A stretch of 64,000 nucleotides of DNA. Origin: Sinobaca qinghaiensis. Its GTDB lineage: Bacteria; Bacillota; Bacilli; Bacillales; Marinococcaceae. How positions within the stretch are numbered: position 1 is the stretch's first letter; every line of letters starts with the position of its first letter. The position numbers and the translations under genes are program-made. Location of the stretch: contig NZ_RAPK01000010.1 of NCBI RefSeq assembly GCF_003610495.1, forward strand, positions 344,109 through 408,108, read 5' to 3'. The notes below the pieces were generated by a model that worked only from the letters and a program-made list of their open reading frames with translations, did no database searches and had not been told where the DNA came from. This document shows positions 33,727 to 44,385 of this stretch, piece by piece.

Positions 33727-34350
33727 GTGGCAAGCTTTGGTGAACGTCTTAAAACATTTCGCTTACAAAAAGAACTATCGCAAGCCGATTTAGCAAGAGC
33801 TTTAGATGTATCCCAAACAACTATTGCATCATATGAACGAGGCGATAGACGACCTCGTCAGAATTTAATGGTTAAGATTGCTCAATACTTCTCTGTATCT
33901 CCAAACGAGCTGCTCGGTTACGAAAAAAGCCAAGAGAATTATGCTATTGAAGGATTGTTAACCGTACCGGTATTTGATTATCTTCCTTACGAGACTTCCT
34001 TAAAAGATACCGATTATATTACGCGTTACGCCTACTTACCGGACGATGGTCAGTATAACGTAGAAAAGCTATTTTTCTTCATTACACCAGACAACGCGAT
34101 GGAAGGCTATAGTCGTATTCAATATGGGGATACATTGATCGTACATGGCAAAGAGGAAATTAAAGACGGAGATATTGCTGTTCTCCATATCAACGAATCG
34201 GAAGCGGTTATCAGGCGGGTATACAACCAGGCTAATTCAGACAATCTATTACTCATACCAGACAATGCGTATTATAATCCCCTCTCCCTCCCTACTAGCG
34301 AGGTTAAAATACGAGGCAAAGTAGTACAAGTTATCTTTTCACCAAAATAA
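33727..34350 (+). CDS. Element repressor: XRE + S24-like domain lacking catalytic residues
   Basis: A 207-residue protein. Residues 5-60 form an XRE helix-turn-helix (LQKELSQADLARALDVSQTTIASYERG). Residues ~85-205 resemble the LexA/CI S24 peptidase domain, but the catalytic Ser is Ala (DNAMEGYSRIQYGDTLIV) and the catalytic Lys is Arg (EAVIRRVY). It therefore should not self-cleave upon RecA activation. It starts with GTG after gaggagcggg. It precedes int on the same strand and faces the Cro-like gene across shared operators. No ImmA-like metalloprotease gene is nearby to inactivate it, so induction may need an antirepressor, perhaps from a helper phage. Confidence 0.85.
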   Translation: MASFGERLKTFRLQKELSQADLARALDVSQTTIASYERGDRRPRQNLMVKIAQYFSVSPNELLGYEKSQENYAIEGLLTVPVFDYLPYETSLKDTDYITRYAYLPDDGQYNVEKLFFFITPDNAMEGYSRIQYGDTLIVHGKEEIKDGDIAVLHINESEAVIRRVYNQANSDNLLLIPDNAYYNPLSLPTSEVKIRGKVVQVIFSPK

Positions 34351-34430
34351 AGAGAGAATTTCTTTAAGGAGGTGATGACAGTAAGACATTTACAAGTAAA
34401 CATTTCATCTATTGAAAGGAGTTAGTCAAG

Positions 34431-35597
34431 GTGAAGGGCCATGTTTATAAAAGAGGAAAAACCTGGACGTACACAGTCGATCTCGGGAAGAATCCTGCTA
34501 CTGGAAAAAGACAGCAAAAAAGTAAAGGCGGCTTCAAAACAAAAAAAGAAGCCCAGGCAGCATCTATTAAAGCTCAACAAGAGATAAACGAAGAGACTTT
34601 TGTTGATGAGCAGGCTATTTTATTTAAAGATTTCGCAGATCAATGGTTAAATATGTACGCCTCTTCCGTAAAAGTAAGTTCTGTTCGTGTAAGAAAAATT
34701 GAAATGAAGCGTCTCTGCGATTACTTTGGTTATGTAAAATTAAAAGATATTAACGGCGTTCGTTATCAAAAGGTATTATACGATCTGCAACAGAAGGGAT
34801 ATTCCAATTCTAGTATTGATGGCGTGCATAGTACCGGGCGCATGATATTTAAGAAAGCATTGGAATTTGAGTTAATAAAAAAGAACCCTACAGAGTTTGC
34901 TAAGGTCCCTAGAAAAATCGACTCGGTTCAAGAATTAGAAACAAGAAACAAGGATATTAAATACCTGGAGAAACATGAATTAGCAGCCTTTTTAAAAGCA
35001 GCCAAAAATGAAGGCCTGCAGTATGACTACCTCATCTTCTCTTTACTAGCCTATAGCGGTATGAGAGCAGGTGAACTATTAGCTTTAAAATGGAACGATA
35101 TTAATTTTAACGAGTCGACTATTAATATAACGAAAACACTATACAACCCTAAGAATAGAGAAAAAGAATTTGAGCTGCTCACACCGAAAACGAGCGGGTC
35201 GGTCCGGAAGATAAAAATAGATGAAGACATTCTTTCGCTTTTGAAAAAGCATAAGAAAGAACAAACCGAGTGGAAGATGATGACTCGTGATGAGTATGTA
35301 GACCAAAATTTTATTATTACTCGTATGAGCGGGTATCCAGAGACGATTAAGAAAATTGCTATTCGAATGAAACGTTTATTGAAGTTAATAAAAATTGAAA
35401 GAAACTTAACTCCTCACTCTTTCAGGCACACTCATACCTCTCTTCTTATTGAGGCTGGAGTCGGTATTAAAGAAATTCAACAACGACTTGGCCACACCGA
35501 TATTGAAACCACAATGAACATTTATGCTCACATGACAAAAGAAATGGAAGAAAAAGCTTCCCACAAGTTCAGTGAACTCATGAGAAGCTTAAAATGA
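34431..35597 (+). CDS. int: Tyrosine integrase
   Basis: A 388-residue recombinase. The N-terminal arm-binding domain (GHVYKRGKTWTYTVDLG) is followed by a core-binding domain near residues 65-165 and a catalytic domain with R (YSGMRAGELLAL), HSFRHTH and LGHTDIETTMNIYAHM, giving the full R...H-x-x-R...H...Y set. Tn916/phage-type integrases of this length use arm sites, which are visible at both element ends. It starts with GTG after gaaaggagttagtca. The gene ends 98 bases before the attR core and points toward groEL. It catalyses recombination between attP and the 3' end of groEL. Confidence 0.95.
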   Translation: MKGHVYKRGKTWTYTVDLGKNPATGKRQQKSKGGFKTKKEAQAASIKAQQEINEETFVDEQAILFKDFADQWLNMYASSVKVSSVRVRKIEMKRLCDYFGYVKLKDINGVRYQKVLYDLQQKGYSNSSIDGVHSTGRMIFKKALEFELIKKNPTEFAKVPRKIDSVQELETRNKDIKYLEKHELAAFLKAAKNEGLQYDYLIFSLLAYSGMRAGELLALKWNDINFNESTINITKTLYNPKNREKEFELLTPKTSGSVRKIKIDEDILSLLKKHKKEQTEWKMMTRDEYVDQNFIITRMSGYPETIKKIAIRMKRLLKLIKIERNLTPHSFRHTHTSLLIEAGVGIKEIQQRLGHTDIETTMNIYAHMTKEMEEKASHKFSELMRSLK

Positions 35598-35609
35598 AAA
35601 TTCTTCAAT

Positions 35610-35629
35610 TGTTAGCAAAATGTTAGCAT
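35610..35629 (+). promoter_or_regulatory. Right integrase arm-type site pair
   Basis: Two tgttagca 8-mers with a three-base spacer, just downstream of int. They match the pair at 12,872-12,891. Confidence 0.65.
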
Positions 35630-35645
35630 TTGCCTCATTTTATCC

Positions 35646-35660
35646 TCTTTTATCAAGAAG
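35646..35660. repeat. Right subterminal inverted repeat
   Basis: The sequence tcttttatcaagaag is the exact reverse complement of 12,747-12,761. It lies 34 bases inside the attR core. Confidence 0.7.
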
Positions 35661-35693
35661 AATCCCTATTACATAAGGGTTATGAGAGCGACA

Positions 35694-37367
<1,674 letters not shown>

Positions 37368-37403
37368 TTAGGTGCTGCTTTTATACGTGCATGCATGGAA
37401 TGA

Positions 37404-37688
37404 TTAGTTTACGACTGCAAGAATGTCGCTTTCACGGATGATTAAGTACTCCGTACCGTCAAACTTTACTTCTGTTCCGGAATATTTGGAATAAATCACT
37501 TTATCGCCTTCGTTTACTTCAAGCGGGCGTCTTTCTCCGTTGTCTTTCACTGCACCGGATCCAACCGCTACTACTTTGCCTTCCTGCGGTTTTTCCTGGG
37601 CAGATCCCGGCAGGACAATACCGCCTTTAGTAGTTTCTTCTGATTCAACTTGCTCAATAATAATACGGTCACCTAGTGGCTTTAACAA
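37404..37688 (-). CDS. groES: Co-chaperonin GroES
   Basis: A 94-residue protein that caps the GroEL ring as a heptamer. Hallmarks are [27 protein letters not shown] (mobile loop region), [18 protein letters not shown] and the final strand. The ATG follows gaaggagggttctacctt. It is the first gene of the groES-groEL operon, 69 bases before groEL, with the CIRCE operator about 80 bases upstream. Confidence 0.97.
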   Translation of the reverse strand: MLKPLGDRIIIEQVESEETTKGGIVLPGSAQEKPQEGKVVAVGSGAVKDNGERRPLEVNEGDKVIYSKYSGTEVKFDGTEYLIIRESDILAVVN

Positions 37689-37770
37689 GGTAGAACCCTC
37701 CTTCAGAGTTAGCGTAAAGTCACGGCGTCCCTTGAAAAAACGGGCGCTGGCCTTTACTGTTTTTTCATTT

Positions 37771-37797
37771 TTAGCACTCGGATGTGCTGAGTGCTAA
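37771..37797. promoter_or_regulatory. CIRCE operator (HrcA) of groES-groEL
   Basis: A perfect ttagcactc-N9-gagtgctaa. HrcA binds this to repress class I heat-shock operons. A -10 box (tataat on the minus strand, 37,805-37,810) lies just upstream; no convincing -35 at normal spacing is seen. Confidence 0.95.
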
Positions 37798-38047
37798 TCC
37801 ACTTATTATATTAATCATTCTGCTTTTGTTTTGCAAGCCCCTGCCGAAAAAAAGTTTCTGCTTTTTCGCACCGGACCCTTTCTTCTTGTTCCCGTCCTCT
37901 CTGATTTTTAATCTTATTTTCTCTTCGTCTTCACAATTGTTTCACATGCATTATCGTAAGGGATCTGCCGCCTGCTGTGGTACAATGACGGTTGGTACGG
38001 CTTAAAAGCCGCTGAACGATTTTACTTATGTTAAGGAGTGGACGTTA

Positions 38048-38767
38048 TTGAATAAGCGATATTGGGCGATTCTGGTGACGTATATTGCTATGCAGCTCTC
38101 CGGTATTCTTGGCATTCCGCTGCTGCTTGCAACCGGAATGGATACCACGCAGAGCGTTGCTGTATGGAGTATATTCAGCTTTATCGCCGCCCTGGTAGTC
38201 ATGCTTCTGCTGTTAATACCGGAGCGTAAAGCCAGGCCCCATCCTAAATTAAAACGAACCACCGTCGGGGACGCGGTGCTGTGGAGCTTTCTTGGTATTC
38301 TGCTCGCCTTCGTCGCCCAGTATGTGGCGGTGATCATTGAAACAGCCCTTTTCAACGTCGAACCCGGCTCGGAAAACACGCAGCAAATCGTCGAGATGGT
38401 TCAAATGGTGCCGGTCTTCGCTCTTGTCGTGGCTGTGGTCGGCCCGATCTTAGAAGAGCTCGTTTTCCGCAAGGTGCTGTTCGGTGCGCTCTACCGCCGC
38501 ATGAACTTTATCTTTGCGGCGTTAATCAGCTCCGTCATCTTCGCGGCAGTACACCTTGATTTCACGCATCTCTTAATTTATACCGCTGTCGGTTTTACGT
38601 TTTCCTTCCTTTATGTAAAAACCGGACGGATTCTCGTACCGATTATTGCCCACGTGGCGATGAACGCGTTTGTGGTTGTGACGCAGGTGATCTTCGCGGA
38701 TCAGCTGGAAGAAATTATCCGTGAAGCGGAACAAGCCGCGCTGATTATTGGAGGATTGTTTCTATGA
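38048..38767 (+). CDS. ydiL: CPBP-family intramembrane protease (YdiL-like)
   Basis: A 239-residue membrane protein with about seven helices. The CPBP (Abi/CAAX-type) motifs are present: EELVFRKVLFGALYR with the catalytic Glu pair near 137-151, a FAAVHLDFTH histidine and a later IAHVAMNAF histidine/asparagine. In B. subtilis YdiL lies next to groES on the opposite strand, as here. Members are proteases or immunity proteins; no substrate is known here. The start is TTG after aaggagtggacgtta. It overlaps the next gene by four bases. Confidence 0.88.
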   Translation: MNKRYWAILVTYIAMQLSGILGIPLLLATGMDTTQSVAVWSIFSFIAALVVMLLLLIPERKARPHPKLKRTTVGDAVLWSFLGILLAFVAQYVAVIIETALFNVEPGSENTQQIVEMVQMVPVFALVVAVVGPILEELVFRKVLFGALYRRMNFIFAALISSVIFAAVHLDFTHLLIYTAVGFTFSFLYVKTGRILVPIIAHVAMNAFVVVTQVIFADQLEEIIREAEQAALIIGGLFL

Positions 38768-38997
38768 TGTCTCCGCTGACGATGTCGATGATTTACTTTG
38801 GAATAGCCGGCTTCTGTATTTTCCTTGGCCTTCAGTTTGCCGGGGAGTACGGAATGTGGAGCGTGATGAGCGTGGCACTTGCTGCCATCGCCACGTTCGA
38901 CCTTATGCTCGGACACCGCTTCTGGGTGCTTCATAAACGCATGAAAGCATCAGACAACCCGGAAAAGAAAGACAATAACGATAAAAAAGATCAATAA
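38764..38997 (+). CDS. ydiK: YdiK-like membrane protein (DUF4305)
   Basis: A 77-residue protein with two membrane helices (residues 7-24 and 30-48) and a charged tail. Its size, position directly after ydiL and the sequence MSMIYFGIAGFCIFLGLQFAG fit DUF4305/YdiK. The ATGA overlap with ydiL indicates coupled translation. The function is unknown. A terminator follows immediately. Confidence 0.75.
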   Translation: MMSPLTMSMIYFGIAGFCIFLGLQFAGEYGMWSVMSVALAAIATFDLMLGHRFWVLHKRMKASDNPEKKDNNDKKDQ

Positions 38998-39000
38998 AAA

Positions 39001-39031
39001 GAAGCACCCCGCGCGGGTGCTTCTTTTTTTA
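39001..39031. terminator. Bidirectional terminator between ydiK and the exopolysaccharide operon
   Basis: A GC-rich stem (gaagcacccc / gggtgcttc) followed by a run of T. It serves convergent genes. Confidence 0.85.
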
Positions 39032-40051
39032 TTCTTCTGCCGCCTGCGTTTCTTTCTCCAGCCGCTCTAACGCCGTTTCTGCAAGGATATAATCAAAAAA
39101 GTGGGCTTCTGTGGATACCTGTTCGGGCTCGTGAACGTTTTCGAGCGGTTCTTTCCAGTCTGCCGCTTTTTCCATGTCTCCTTTGTCAAGAAAGTGCAGC
39201 ATAATCAAGGCGTATACGGCGGGTGCTTCGTAGGCGACCGACTCTTCCATCGTTGTTCGGTCGTAGCGACCCGTCAGCCTCCCGTTCGTTTCATAAGTGT
39301 CATACAGCCAGTTTTCCAACGGCTGCACCTCCCCGGTGACCGCCTCCATCTGCTGCATGATCAGCACCTGGTCAATCAGGTTCACTTCGCCTTCCGTATA
39401 AAATTCTTTCTCCTGTTCCGCAACGTTATACCGTTCGTAGTAGTAGAGGCTGTCATCCAGGGCAGCACGTGTAACACCTTCAAGCGAAGCCCCGTCCCAC
39501 CCGAAGCTTTCCCAGGCAGCAGCGGAAAAGTAGCTGAAGTGCACTTCCTGGGAGAGGGATCCGGACGGCCAGTCGTAAAAATCATGCCATTCGCCCTCGT
39601 CATACTGATAATGATAGACCGCCTGCTGAATGGACTCCGATAGCTCCTGATACGACTCTTCACCGAACAGTTCGGCACCACGCTGCAGCGCATAGGCAAT
39701 ACGGACATCGTCAATCAGTGCGTTGACGGAAATATCCTCCTCCACCTTCCATTTAAGAAGCGTCCCATTCTCAAGCTCTTCGGTGAACTCGGACAGGCGC
39801 TCCACTTCTGCCGCAAAGGCGTCCCCGTCTTCGATGACGAGCAGGTAGTCCAAATACAGGCCGATCGATTCAGACAGGTATTCCGTGTTACCTTCCCCGT
39901 CCGGGTAATTGGCGATCAATCCGTTGTCTCCCCGATATCTGTCTTCTACTACCGTCACGGTTTCATCCTCCTCCCTATCCGGCAGAAACAGCCAGACGGC
40001 TGCCAGGCCGCTGCCGATAATCAAAAGTACGGCAATCATCCATTTTTTCAC
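39029..40051 (-). CDS. GH8-like (YdaJ/PssZ-type) exopolysaccharide protein
   Basis: A 340-residue protein with an N-terminal membrane anchor (residues 4-21). The rest is helical, with an (alpha/alpha)-barrel look: ESIGLYLDYLLVIED, DDVRIAYALQRGAELFG, HDFYDWPSGSLSQEVHFSYFS, and later YETNGRLTGRYDR. The pattern and operon context match the glycosyl hydrolase family 8-like protein YdaJ of B. subtilis or PssZ-type proteins, which act on the polymer made by the adjacent synthase. It overlaps the glycosyltransferase gene by four bases. The assignment is from layout and context, as sequence hallmarks for catalysis were not confirmed. Confidence 0.65.
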   Translation of the reverse strand: MKKWMIAVLLIIGSGLAAVWLFLPDREEDETVTVVEDRYRGDNGLIANYPDGEGNTEYLSESIGLYLDYLLVIEDGDAFAAEVERLSEFTEELENGTLLKWKVEEDISVNALIDDVRIAYALQRGAELFGEESYQELSESIQQAVYHYQYDEGEWHDFYDWPSGSLSQEVHFSYFSAAAWESFGWDGASLEGVTRAALDDSLYYYERYNVAEQEKEFYTEGEVNLIDQVLIMQQMEAVTGEVQPLENWLYDTYETNGRLTGRYDRTTMEESVAYEAPAVYALIMLHFLDKGDMEKAADWKEPLENVHEPEQVSTEAHFFDYILAETALERLEKETQAAEE

Positions 40052-41277
40052 GAATTCTCTCCTTTAAAGCGTTCTGTTTTGTCCCAGAGTATGGTGCGCT
40101 TTCGTATTCGGCTCGCAAAGTAGGAGAAAAAGCTTTTCGCGAGCAGTACGAGAAACAGCTGGGCGTACGTAAAATACATAATGCCCCCTACTGCCACCTG
40201 AAAGCTCCCGGCATCTTTTTCCAGCACCTGTGCACTGAGAATCTGGCTCGTATATACAATATAGCTCATAAACCAGACCATTAACAGCGGAACCGCCAGA
40301 GACACCGACACCACATCAAACAGGCTGAGAATCAGCAGCACATTGGAGACAAACAGCACGACCACAAAAAAGAAATACGTCGCAATATGCTGGATCGAAT
40401 GAATCAATGTCGTCCGGTTCCAGAACGAAGCGTCCTTTAATGACTTTTCCAACAAATAAATGTTTCCGATCAGCCAGCGCGTGCGCTGCCGGATAAAAAT
40501 CCGCAGCTGCTCGGGCTCCTGTTCCCACGTTCTCGCTTCCGGCACGACGGGAAGGCGCCAGCCTTTCGAGGCCACCCGGATCGTCAGCTCCGCATCTTCG
40601 GCAAGCGCGTATTCATCATAGCCACCGAGCTCTTCGAGGGCGCTTACTTTTAGGAGCATGTTCGTCCCGGCAAGCGATCCCATCTTCCACCAGTGCCAGC
40701 GTCCGCTCTGCATCAGCAGCTGAAACACTTCAAATTCGAGCGCAATCATGCGCGTCAGCAGGTTTTTCCGGGCGTTGACTGTCTTCACATAGCCGACGGC
40801 TCCGACCGCTTTTTTCGTCTGCACGGCAGCCTCCACCAGCTTCTGTACCGCATCCGGCTCGGGCTGGTTATCCGCGTCATAAACGAGAAAATATTCGGTA
40901 TCAATAAACGACAGACCGTGATTCAGTACTCTTGATTTCCCTTTCGGCTCACCCGGCGGCACCTGGACATAGTGAATACGGGAAAAAAGCCGGCTGTACT
41001 CCCGGCCGATCGCTTCTGTATCATCACTGGAATTGTCATCAAGCAGAATCACCTGCAGCCTGCCCGGATACTCGAGCGCCTGCATCGCCTGCAGCGTATA
41101 CTGCATCACGACGCCTTCGTTATGTGCCGGAATCAGAATGGACACCGACGGATAGTCATCGAGCTTTTCAAACGGGTAGATTCTTCTCCGGTGAATAACA
41201 CCGCCTACTGCCAGCCATGAATAGTAAATTAATAATACCCAGAAAAACGTCATTGCCGTAATGAAAAATATATCCAT
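40048..41277 (-). CDS. Processive family-2 glycosyltransferase
   Basis: A 409-residue membrane synthase. The GT2 motifs are complete: VSILIPAHNEG, LLDDNSSDDTE, VYDADNQPEPD, AEDAELTIR and the processivity motif QRTRW near residue 258, followed by three or four C-terminal membrane helices; one helix precedes the catalytic domain. It resembles YdaM/PssC/IcaA-type synthases, which polymerise and export beta-linked (N-acetyl)hexosamine chains. The operon carries a UDP-GlcNAc 2-epimerase, which points to a polymer containing ManNAc. Confidence 0.9.
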   Translation of the reverse strand: MDIFFITAMTFFWVLLIYYSWLAVGGVIHRRRIYPFEKLDDYPSVSILIPAHNEGVVMQYTLQAMQALEYPGRLQVILLDDNSSDDTEAIGREYSRLFSRIHYVQVPPGEPKGKSRVLNHGLSFIDTEYFLVYDADNQPEPDAVQKLVEAAVQTKKAVGAVGYVKTVNARKNLLTRMIALEFEVFQLLMQSGRWHWWKMGSLAGTNMLLKVSALEELGGYDEYALAEDAELTIRVASKGWRLPVVPEARTWEQEPEQLRIFIRQRTRWLIGNIYLLEKSLKDASFWNRTTLIHSIQHIATYFFFVVVLFVSNVLLILSLFDVVSVSLAVPLLMVWFMSYIVYTSQILSAQVLEKDAGSFQVAVGGIMYFTYAQLFLVLLAKSFFSYFASRIRKRTILWDKTERFKGENS

Positions 41278-41280
41278 CGT

Positions 41281-42057
41281 TCAGGCTTCCTTTCTCACCC
41301 GGTACAGCTGCGCTGCGGACGTGTGGAAATCATATTCTTCCATATAAGAGGAATATACGTCATAGGGCGGCTCCTCCGCTGCCATGATTTTCTGCCGGTT
41401 TTCGTCCAGGCGGTTTTTGACAATCCCCACGCCGGTTTCATCCGTATTCTGCAGGAAAACAGAAAAGCTTCCGTCCTGATTAATCGTTGCCATATCGTAC
41501 TGGGCTCGTATCGACTCCAGAATGACCCCACTCATGCTTTTCTGCAGGGCCGCCGTCGCATAAACCTGCGGCTTCAGCACAATGTGAAGCAGGTAGCCTG
41601 ATTCTCCGCGTCTTTTCATGCCGGTAAGCATTAATTCCACCCGGCTTTCAAACTCGGAGATCGACAGCAGCATCGAAGAAGGCTCGTATTTTTTCAGCTC
41701 GTCCACCTGCTTTTCGAGAGCCGCATGTTCGGCAAGCAGCGTTTTGAACGAAGCAAAGAACAGCCAGACGCTCACCGTAAAAAGGCTGAACAGAATATGG
41801 TGGCTGATGAGCGTAAGCTGGGCAGGCGCACTTGCGAAAAACACGCTCCAGCCCGTTAAGTAAAAGCCGTATAAAAGAATCAGCGACAGCGCCGCCGGAA
41901 AAATATACCTTTTTGGGAGCAGCGCCATTCCTGCCACCGCCGCGAGAACAAGCATCATCGAAATAGCCTGCAGCAGCGCGCCCCCCACTTGAAACATGAG
42001 CAGAAGACACAAAGTCATAATCGTAAACAGGATAGTCATGGATACCGTCGGCTTCAT
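41281..42057 (-). CDS. Membrane protein with degenerate GGDEF domain (YdaK/PelD-like)
   Basis: A 258-residue protein. About four membrane helices occupy residues 5-105, followed by a coiled segment and a C-terminal domain with the GGDEF fold. The diguanylate cyclase signature is replaced by QDGSF (RAQYDMATINQDGSFSVFLQ), so it should not make c-di-GMP. The arginine of a possible inhibitory RxxD site is shifted by one residue (RAQYD). In B. subtilis, YdaK is a degenerate GGDEF receptor that controls the adjacent polysaccharide synthase; this gene sits in the same kind of operon. C-di-GMP binding is inferred only. Confidence 0.7.
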   Translation of the reverse strand: MKPTVSMTILFTIMTLCLLLMFQVGGALLQAISMMLVLAAVAGMALLPKRYIFPAALSLILLYGFYLTGWSVFFASAPAQLTLISHHILFSLFTVSVWLFFASFKTLLAEHAALEKQVDELKKYEPSSMLLSISEFESRVELMLTGMKRRGESGYLLHIVLKPQVYATAALQKSMSGVILESIRAQYDMATINQDGSFSVFLQNTDETGVGIVKNRLDENRQKIMAAEEPPYDVYSSYMEEYDFHTSAAQLYRVRKEA

Positions 42058-42058
42058 C

Positions 42059-43177
42059 TTACGCCTCCTTCAGGGCAAATAAATGTTCAATAATGTCTAC
42101 AATACGAACCGATGCCCGGCCGTCTCCGTAAGGATTCGGCCGATCCGCCATATCCGTGTAGGCCGCTTCGTCCTCGAGCAGCCGCGATGCCTCACGGACA
42201 ATAACATCAGGGGATGTGCCGACGAGCTTAAGTACGCCAGCTTCGACCCCTTCCGGCCGCTCGGTATTTTCTCTCAGCACGAGCACCGGGACGCCGAAGG
42301 AAGGAGCCTCCTCCTGAATGCCCCCGGAATCCGTTAAAATCAGCGCAGCTCTTGAAGCAATATTATGAAAATCTACGGTTTCGAGCGGTTCGGTTAGATG
42401 AAGCCTTGGATTCTCTGTAAACATGTTATCCACAAGCGCGCGGATCTGCGGATTTTTATGAACAGGATAGACTACGTGCAGATTCGTAAATGCCTCGAGC
42501 AGCCGCTGAATGGCTGTAAAAATGCCCTTCATCCCGTCTCCTGCGTTTTCACGGCGGTGCGTCGTTAAAATAATAAACCGCTCCCCGCCTATCGCATCGA
42601 GAATCGGATGGGTGTAGTCCAGCCGTACAGACAGCGCGAGCGCATCAATGGCCGTATTGCCGGTCACAAAAATTGACTCCGGCGGTACGTTTTCCCGCAG
42701 CAGATTGTTCTCGGCGGCGGCCGTCGGGGCAAAATGCCAATCCGCTGCCGCGGCGGCAAGCTTCCGGTTCATTTCTTCCGGATAAGGAGAGAACTTATTA
42801 CCTGTGCGAAGCCCGGCTTCCACATGACCGACCGGAATCTGCTGGTAAAACGCCGCTATGGAGGCGGCAAATGTGGTTGTCGTGTCGCCGTGCACGAGCA
42901 CCAGATCCGGCTTTATCTCATGAAACAGCCGCTCCAGGCCTTCCAGCACCTTTACCGTAATTGTCGTCAGCGTCTGGCTCGGCTGCATAATGTGCAGATT
43001 ATGATCTACCTCCAGCGTAAACGTCTCCAGCACCTGATCCAGCATTTCCTTATGCTGCCCCGTTACAATCAATGACGACGCCACCGACGTACGCTGATCC
43101 AGCTCTTTTAAAAGAGGTGCCATCTTTATTGCCTCCGGCCGGGTGCCGATCACTGTGACTACCTTAATCTTCTGCAT
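42059..43177 (-). CDS. wecB: UDP-N-acetylglucosamine 2-epimerase
   Basis: A 372-residue non-hydrolysing epimerase that interconverts UDP-GlcNAc and UDP-ManNAc in the cytoplasm. It opens VVTVIGTRPEAIKMAPL and has VLVHGDTTTTFAA, VGHVEAGLRTG, TTHRRENAGD and TDSGGIQEEAPSFGVPVL, all family signatures, with the expected length. It starts two bases before the end of the GGDEF gene's region and is the first gene of the exopolysaccharide operon. The host may have another copy for teichoic acids. Also known as mnaA. Confidence 0.92.
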   Translation of the reverse strand: MQKIKVVTVIGTRPEAIKMAPLLKELDQRTSVASSLIVTGQHKEMLDQVLETFTLEVDHNLHIMQPSQTLTTITVKVLEGLERLFHEIKPDLVLVHGDTTTTFAASIAAFYQQIPVGHVEAGLRTGNKFSPYPEEMNRKLAAAAADWHFAPTAAAENNLLRENVPPESIFVTGNTAIDALALSVRLDYTHPILDAIGGERFIILTTHRRENAGDGMKGIFTAIQRLLEAFTNLHVVYPVHKNPQIRALVDNMFTENPRLHLTEPLETVDFHNIASRAALILTDSGGIQEEAPSFGVPVLVLRENTERPEGVEAGVLKLVGTSPDVIVREASRLLEDEAAYTDMADRPNPYGDGRASVRIVDIIEHLFALKEA

Positions 43178-43193
43178 GATTCCGCCTCATCTC

Positions 43194-43208
43194 CGTAACA
43201 TAGTTACG
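43194..43208. promoter_or_regulatory. Palindrome in the leader of the exopolysaccharide operon
   Basis: A perfect dyad cgtaac-ata-gttacg lies 17 bases upstream of the wecB start, before its ribosome binding site. It could be an operator; the regulator is unknown. Confidence 0.4.
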
Positions 43209-43299
43209 CTATATATCGTAATTAATATGAAATTTTGAACAAAATATCAGGATTTATTTATCATAAATATATATAAATAGTCTTTTTATGAATAAACAT

Positions 43300-43332
43300 A
43301 AAAAAAAGCCGCCCCAGGGGACAGCTTTTTTA
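43300..43332. terminator. Terminator downstream of tatC
   Basis: The stem agctgtcccc/ggggcggct (minus strand) is followed by T-run. It separates tatAC from the exopolysaccharide operon. Confidence 0.75.
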
Positions 43333-44208
43333 TTATCCATTATTCTGTTTATCGATTTCTTCCTGCCGGCGTTTCTGTTCTTCGAGTGCCCATTCTTCCA
43401 TGCGCTGTTGCTCGGCCTTCAGTACTTTCTTATACGTCGACCTGGAAATAATAATGCTTATTTCATACAGCAGCAGGAGCGGCACGGTCACCATCAGATG
43501 CGAAACGATCTCCGGCGGCGTAATAAAGCCGGCCACGACAAGCAGCACGAAGTACGCGTACTTGCGCACCTTGCGCAGCCAGGCGGGCGTAATCATTCCG
43601 AGACGCGTCAGAAACATCACCACGACCGGGAGCTGAAACAGCAGCCCAAACGGCAGGGTGAGCTGGAACAGAAAGGAAAAATAGTCGTTCACTCCGTACT
43701 GTTCCGTCAGTCCCAGCCGCTCGGTCAGCGAGCTCAAAAAGCGGAGCACGTTCGGAAACAGAATAAAGTAAGCAAAAGCCAGTCCCCCGAAAAACAGGAA
43801 CGTGGCAATCGGGATGTAGGAAAGGGTTGCTTTGCGCTCATTTTCCAGCAGGCCCGGAGCCACAAACGCCCAGAGCTGATGGAGCAGGAGCGGAAACACG
43901 AGTATCAGGCCGATCACAAAAGCGAAGTTCATATACAGCATCACCGGATCGGTCAGGCTGAAGACGTTCATCGGAAAATCTTCCGCTGCAGGAATGTTCT
44001 GCAGATACTCAATCACGCGCGGTGCAATAATCAGGCCGATAATCATGGCCGCAAGAAAAACGCTGCCGACCAGGATAATTCTCCTTCTCAGCTCCCCGAG
44101 GTGGTCATACAGCGTCATCTCTTCTTCTATAAGCGGCGGCTTCTGCTGATTACTTGGTTTCGCCGGTTTTTTGTTCGGATTTCTTTGGCTTCTCTTCATC
44201 GTCATCAT
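43333..44208 (-). CDS. tatC: Sec-independent translocase subunit TatC
   Basis: A 291-residue protein with six membrane helices that binds twin-arginine signal peptides and, with TatA, moves folded proteins across the membrane. The conserved start of the domain [14 protein letters not shown] and later [14 protein letters not shown] are clear. The frame opens at 44,208 and overlaps the end of tatA by 59 bases. An alternative ATG at 44,118 ([13 protein letters not shown]) would avoid the overlap, but neither start has a strong site. The C-terminal tail is charged. The gene order tatA-tatC beside rex is the same as tatAy-tatCy in B. subtilis. Confidence 0.93.
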   Translation of the reverse strand: MMTMKRSQRNPNKKPAKPSNQQKPPLIEEEMTLYDHLGELRRRIILVGSVFLAAMIIGLIIAPRVIEYLQNIPAAEDFPMNVFSLTDPVMLYMNFAFVIGLILVFPLLLHQLWAFVAPGLLENERKATLSYIPIATFLFFGGLAFAYFILFPNVLRFLSSLTERLGLTEQYGVNDYFSFLFQLTLPFGLLFQLPVVVMFLTRLGMITPAWLRKVRKYAYFVLLVVAGFITPPEIVSHLMVTVPLLLLYEISIIISRSTYKKVLKAEQQRMEEWALEEQKRRQEEIDKQNNG

Positions 44209-44347
44209 CTGCCAGCCCCTTGGTTGCGTACTTAAATTCTCTCAAGGTGTTGCCCGCTGCCTTTCCAAGTTCCGGCAGCTTCTTTGGGCCGAATATGAGC
44301 AGTGCTACTATGGCAATCAGTGCAAGACTTCCTGGACCTATTGGCAT
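44150..44347 (-). CDS. tatA: Sec-independent translocase subunit TatA
   Basis: A 65-residue protein with one N-terminal membrane helix ([22 protein letters not shown]) followed by an amphipathic helix ([17 protein letters not shown]) and an acidic tail (DDDDEE). F-G-P-K-K-L-P is the TatA/E hinge signature. It oligomerises to form the translocation pathway. Good ribosome binding site (gggaggctgtaac). Coupled to tatC. Confidence 0.93.
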   Translation of the reverse strand: MPIGPGSLALIAIVALLIFGPKKLPELGKAAGNTLREFKYATKGLADDDDEEKPKKSEQKTGETK

Positions 44348-44385
44348 GTTACAGCCTCCCTTTTTAAAATAAATCGGATACGTGC

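Noticed and set aside
43288..44235. 315-codon plus-strand frame opposite tatC
   Set aside because: Shadow of tatC. Its composition (rich in His, Arg, Gln) reflects the antisense of a membrane protein gene.
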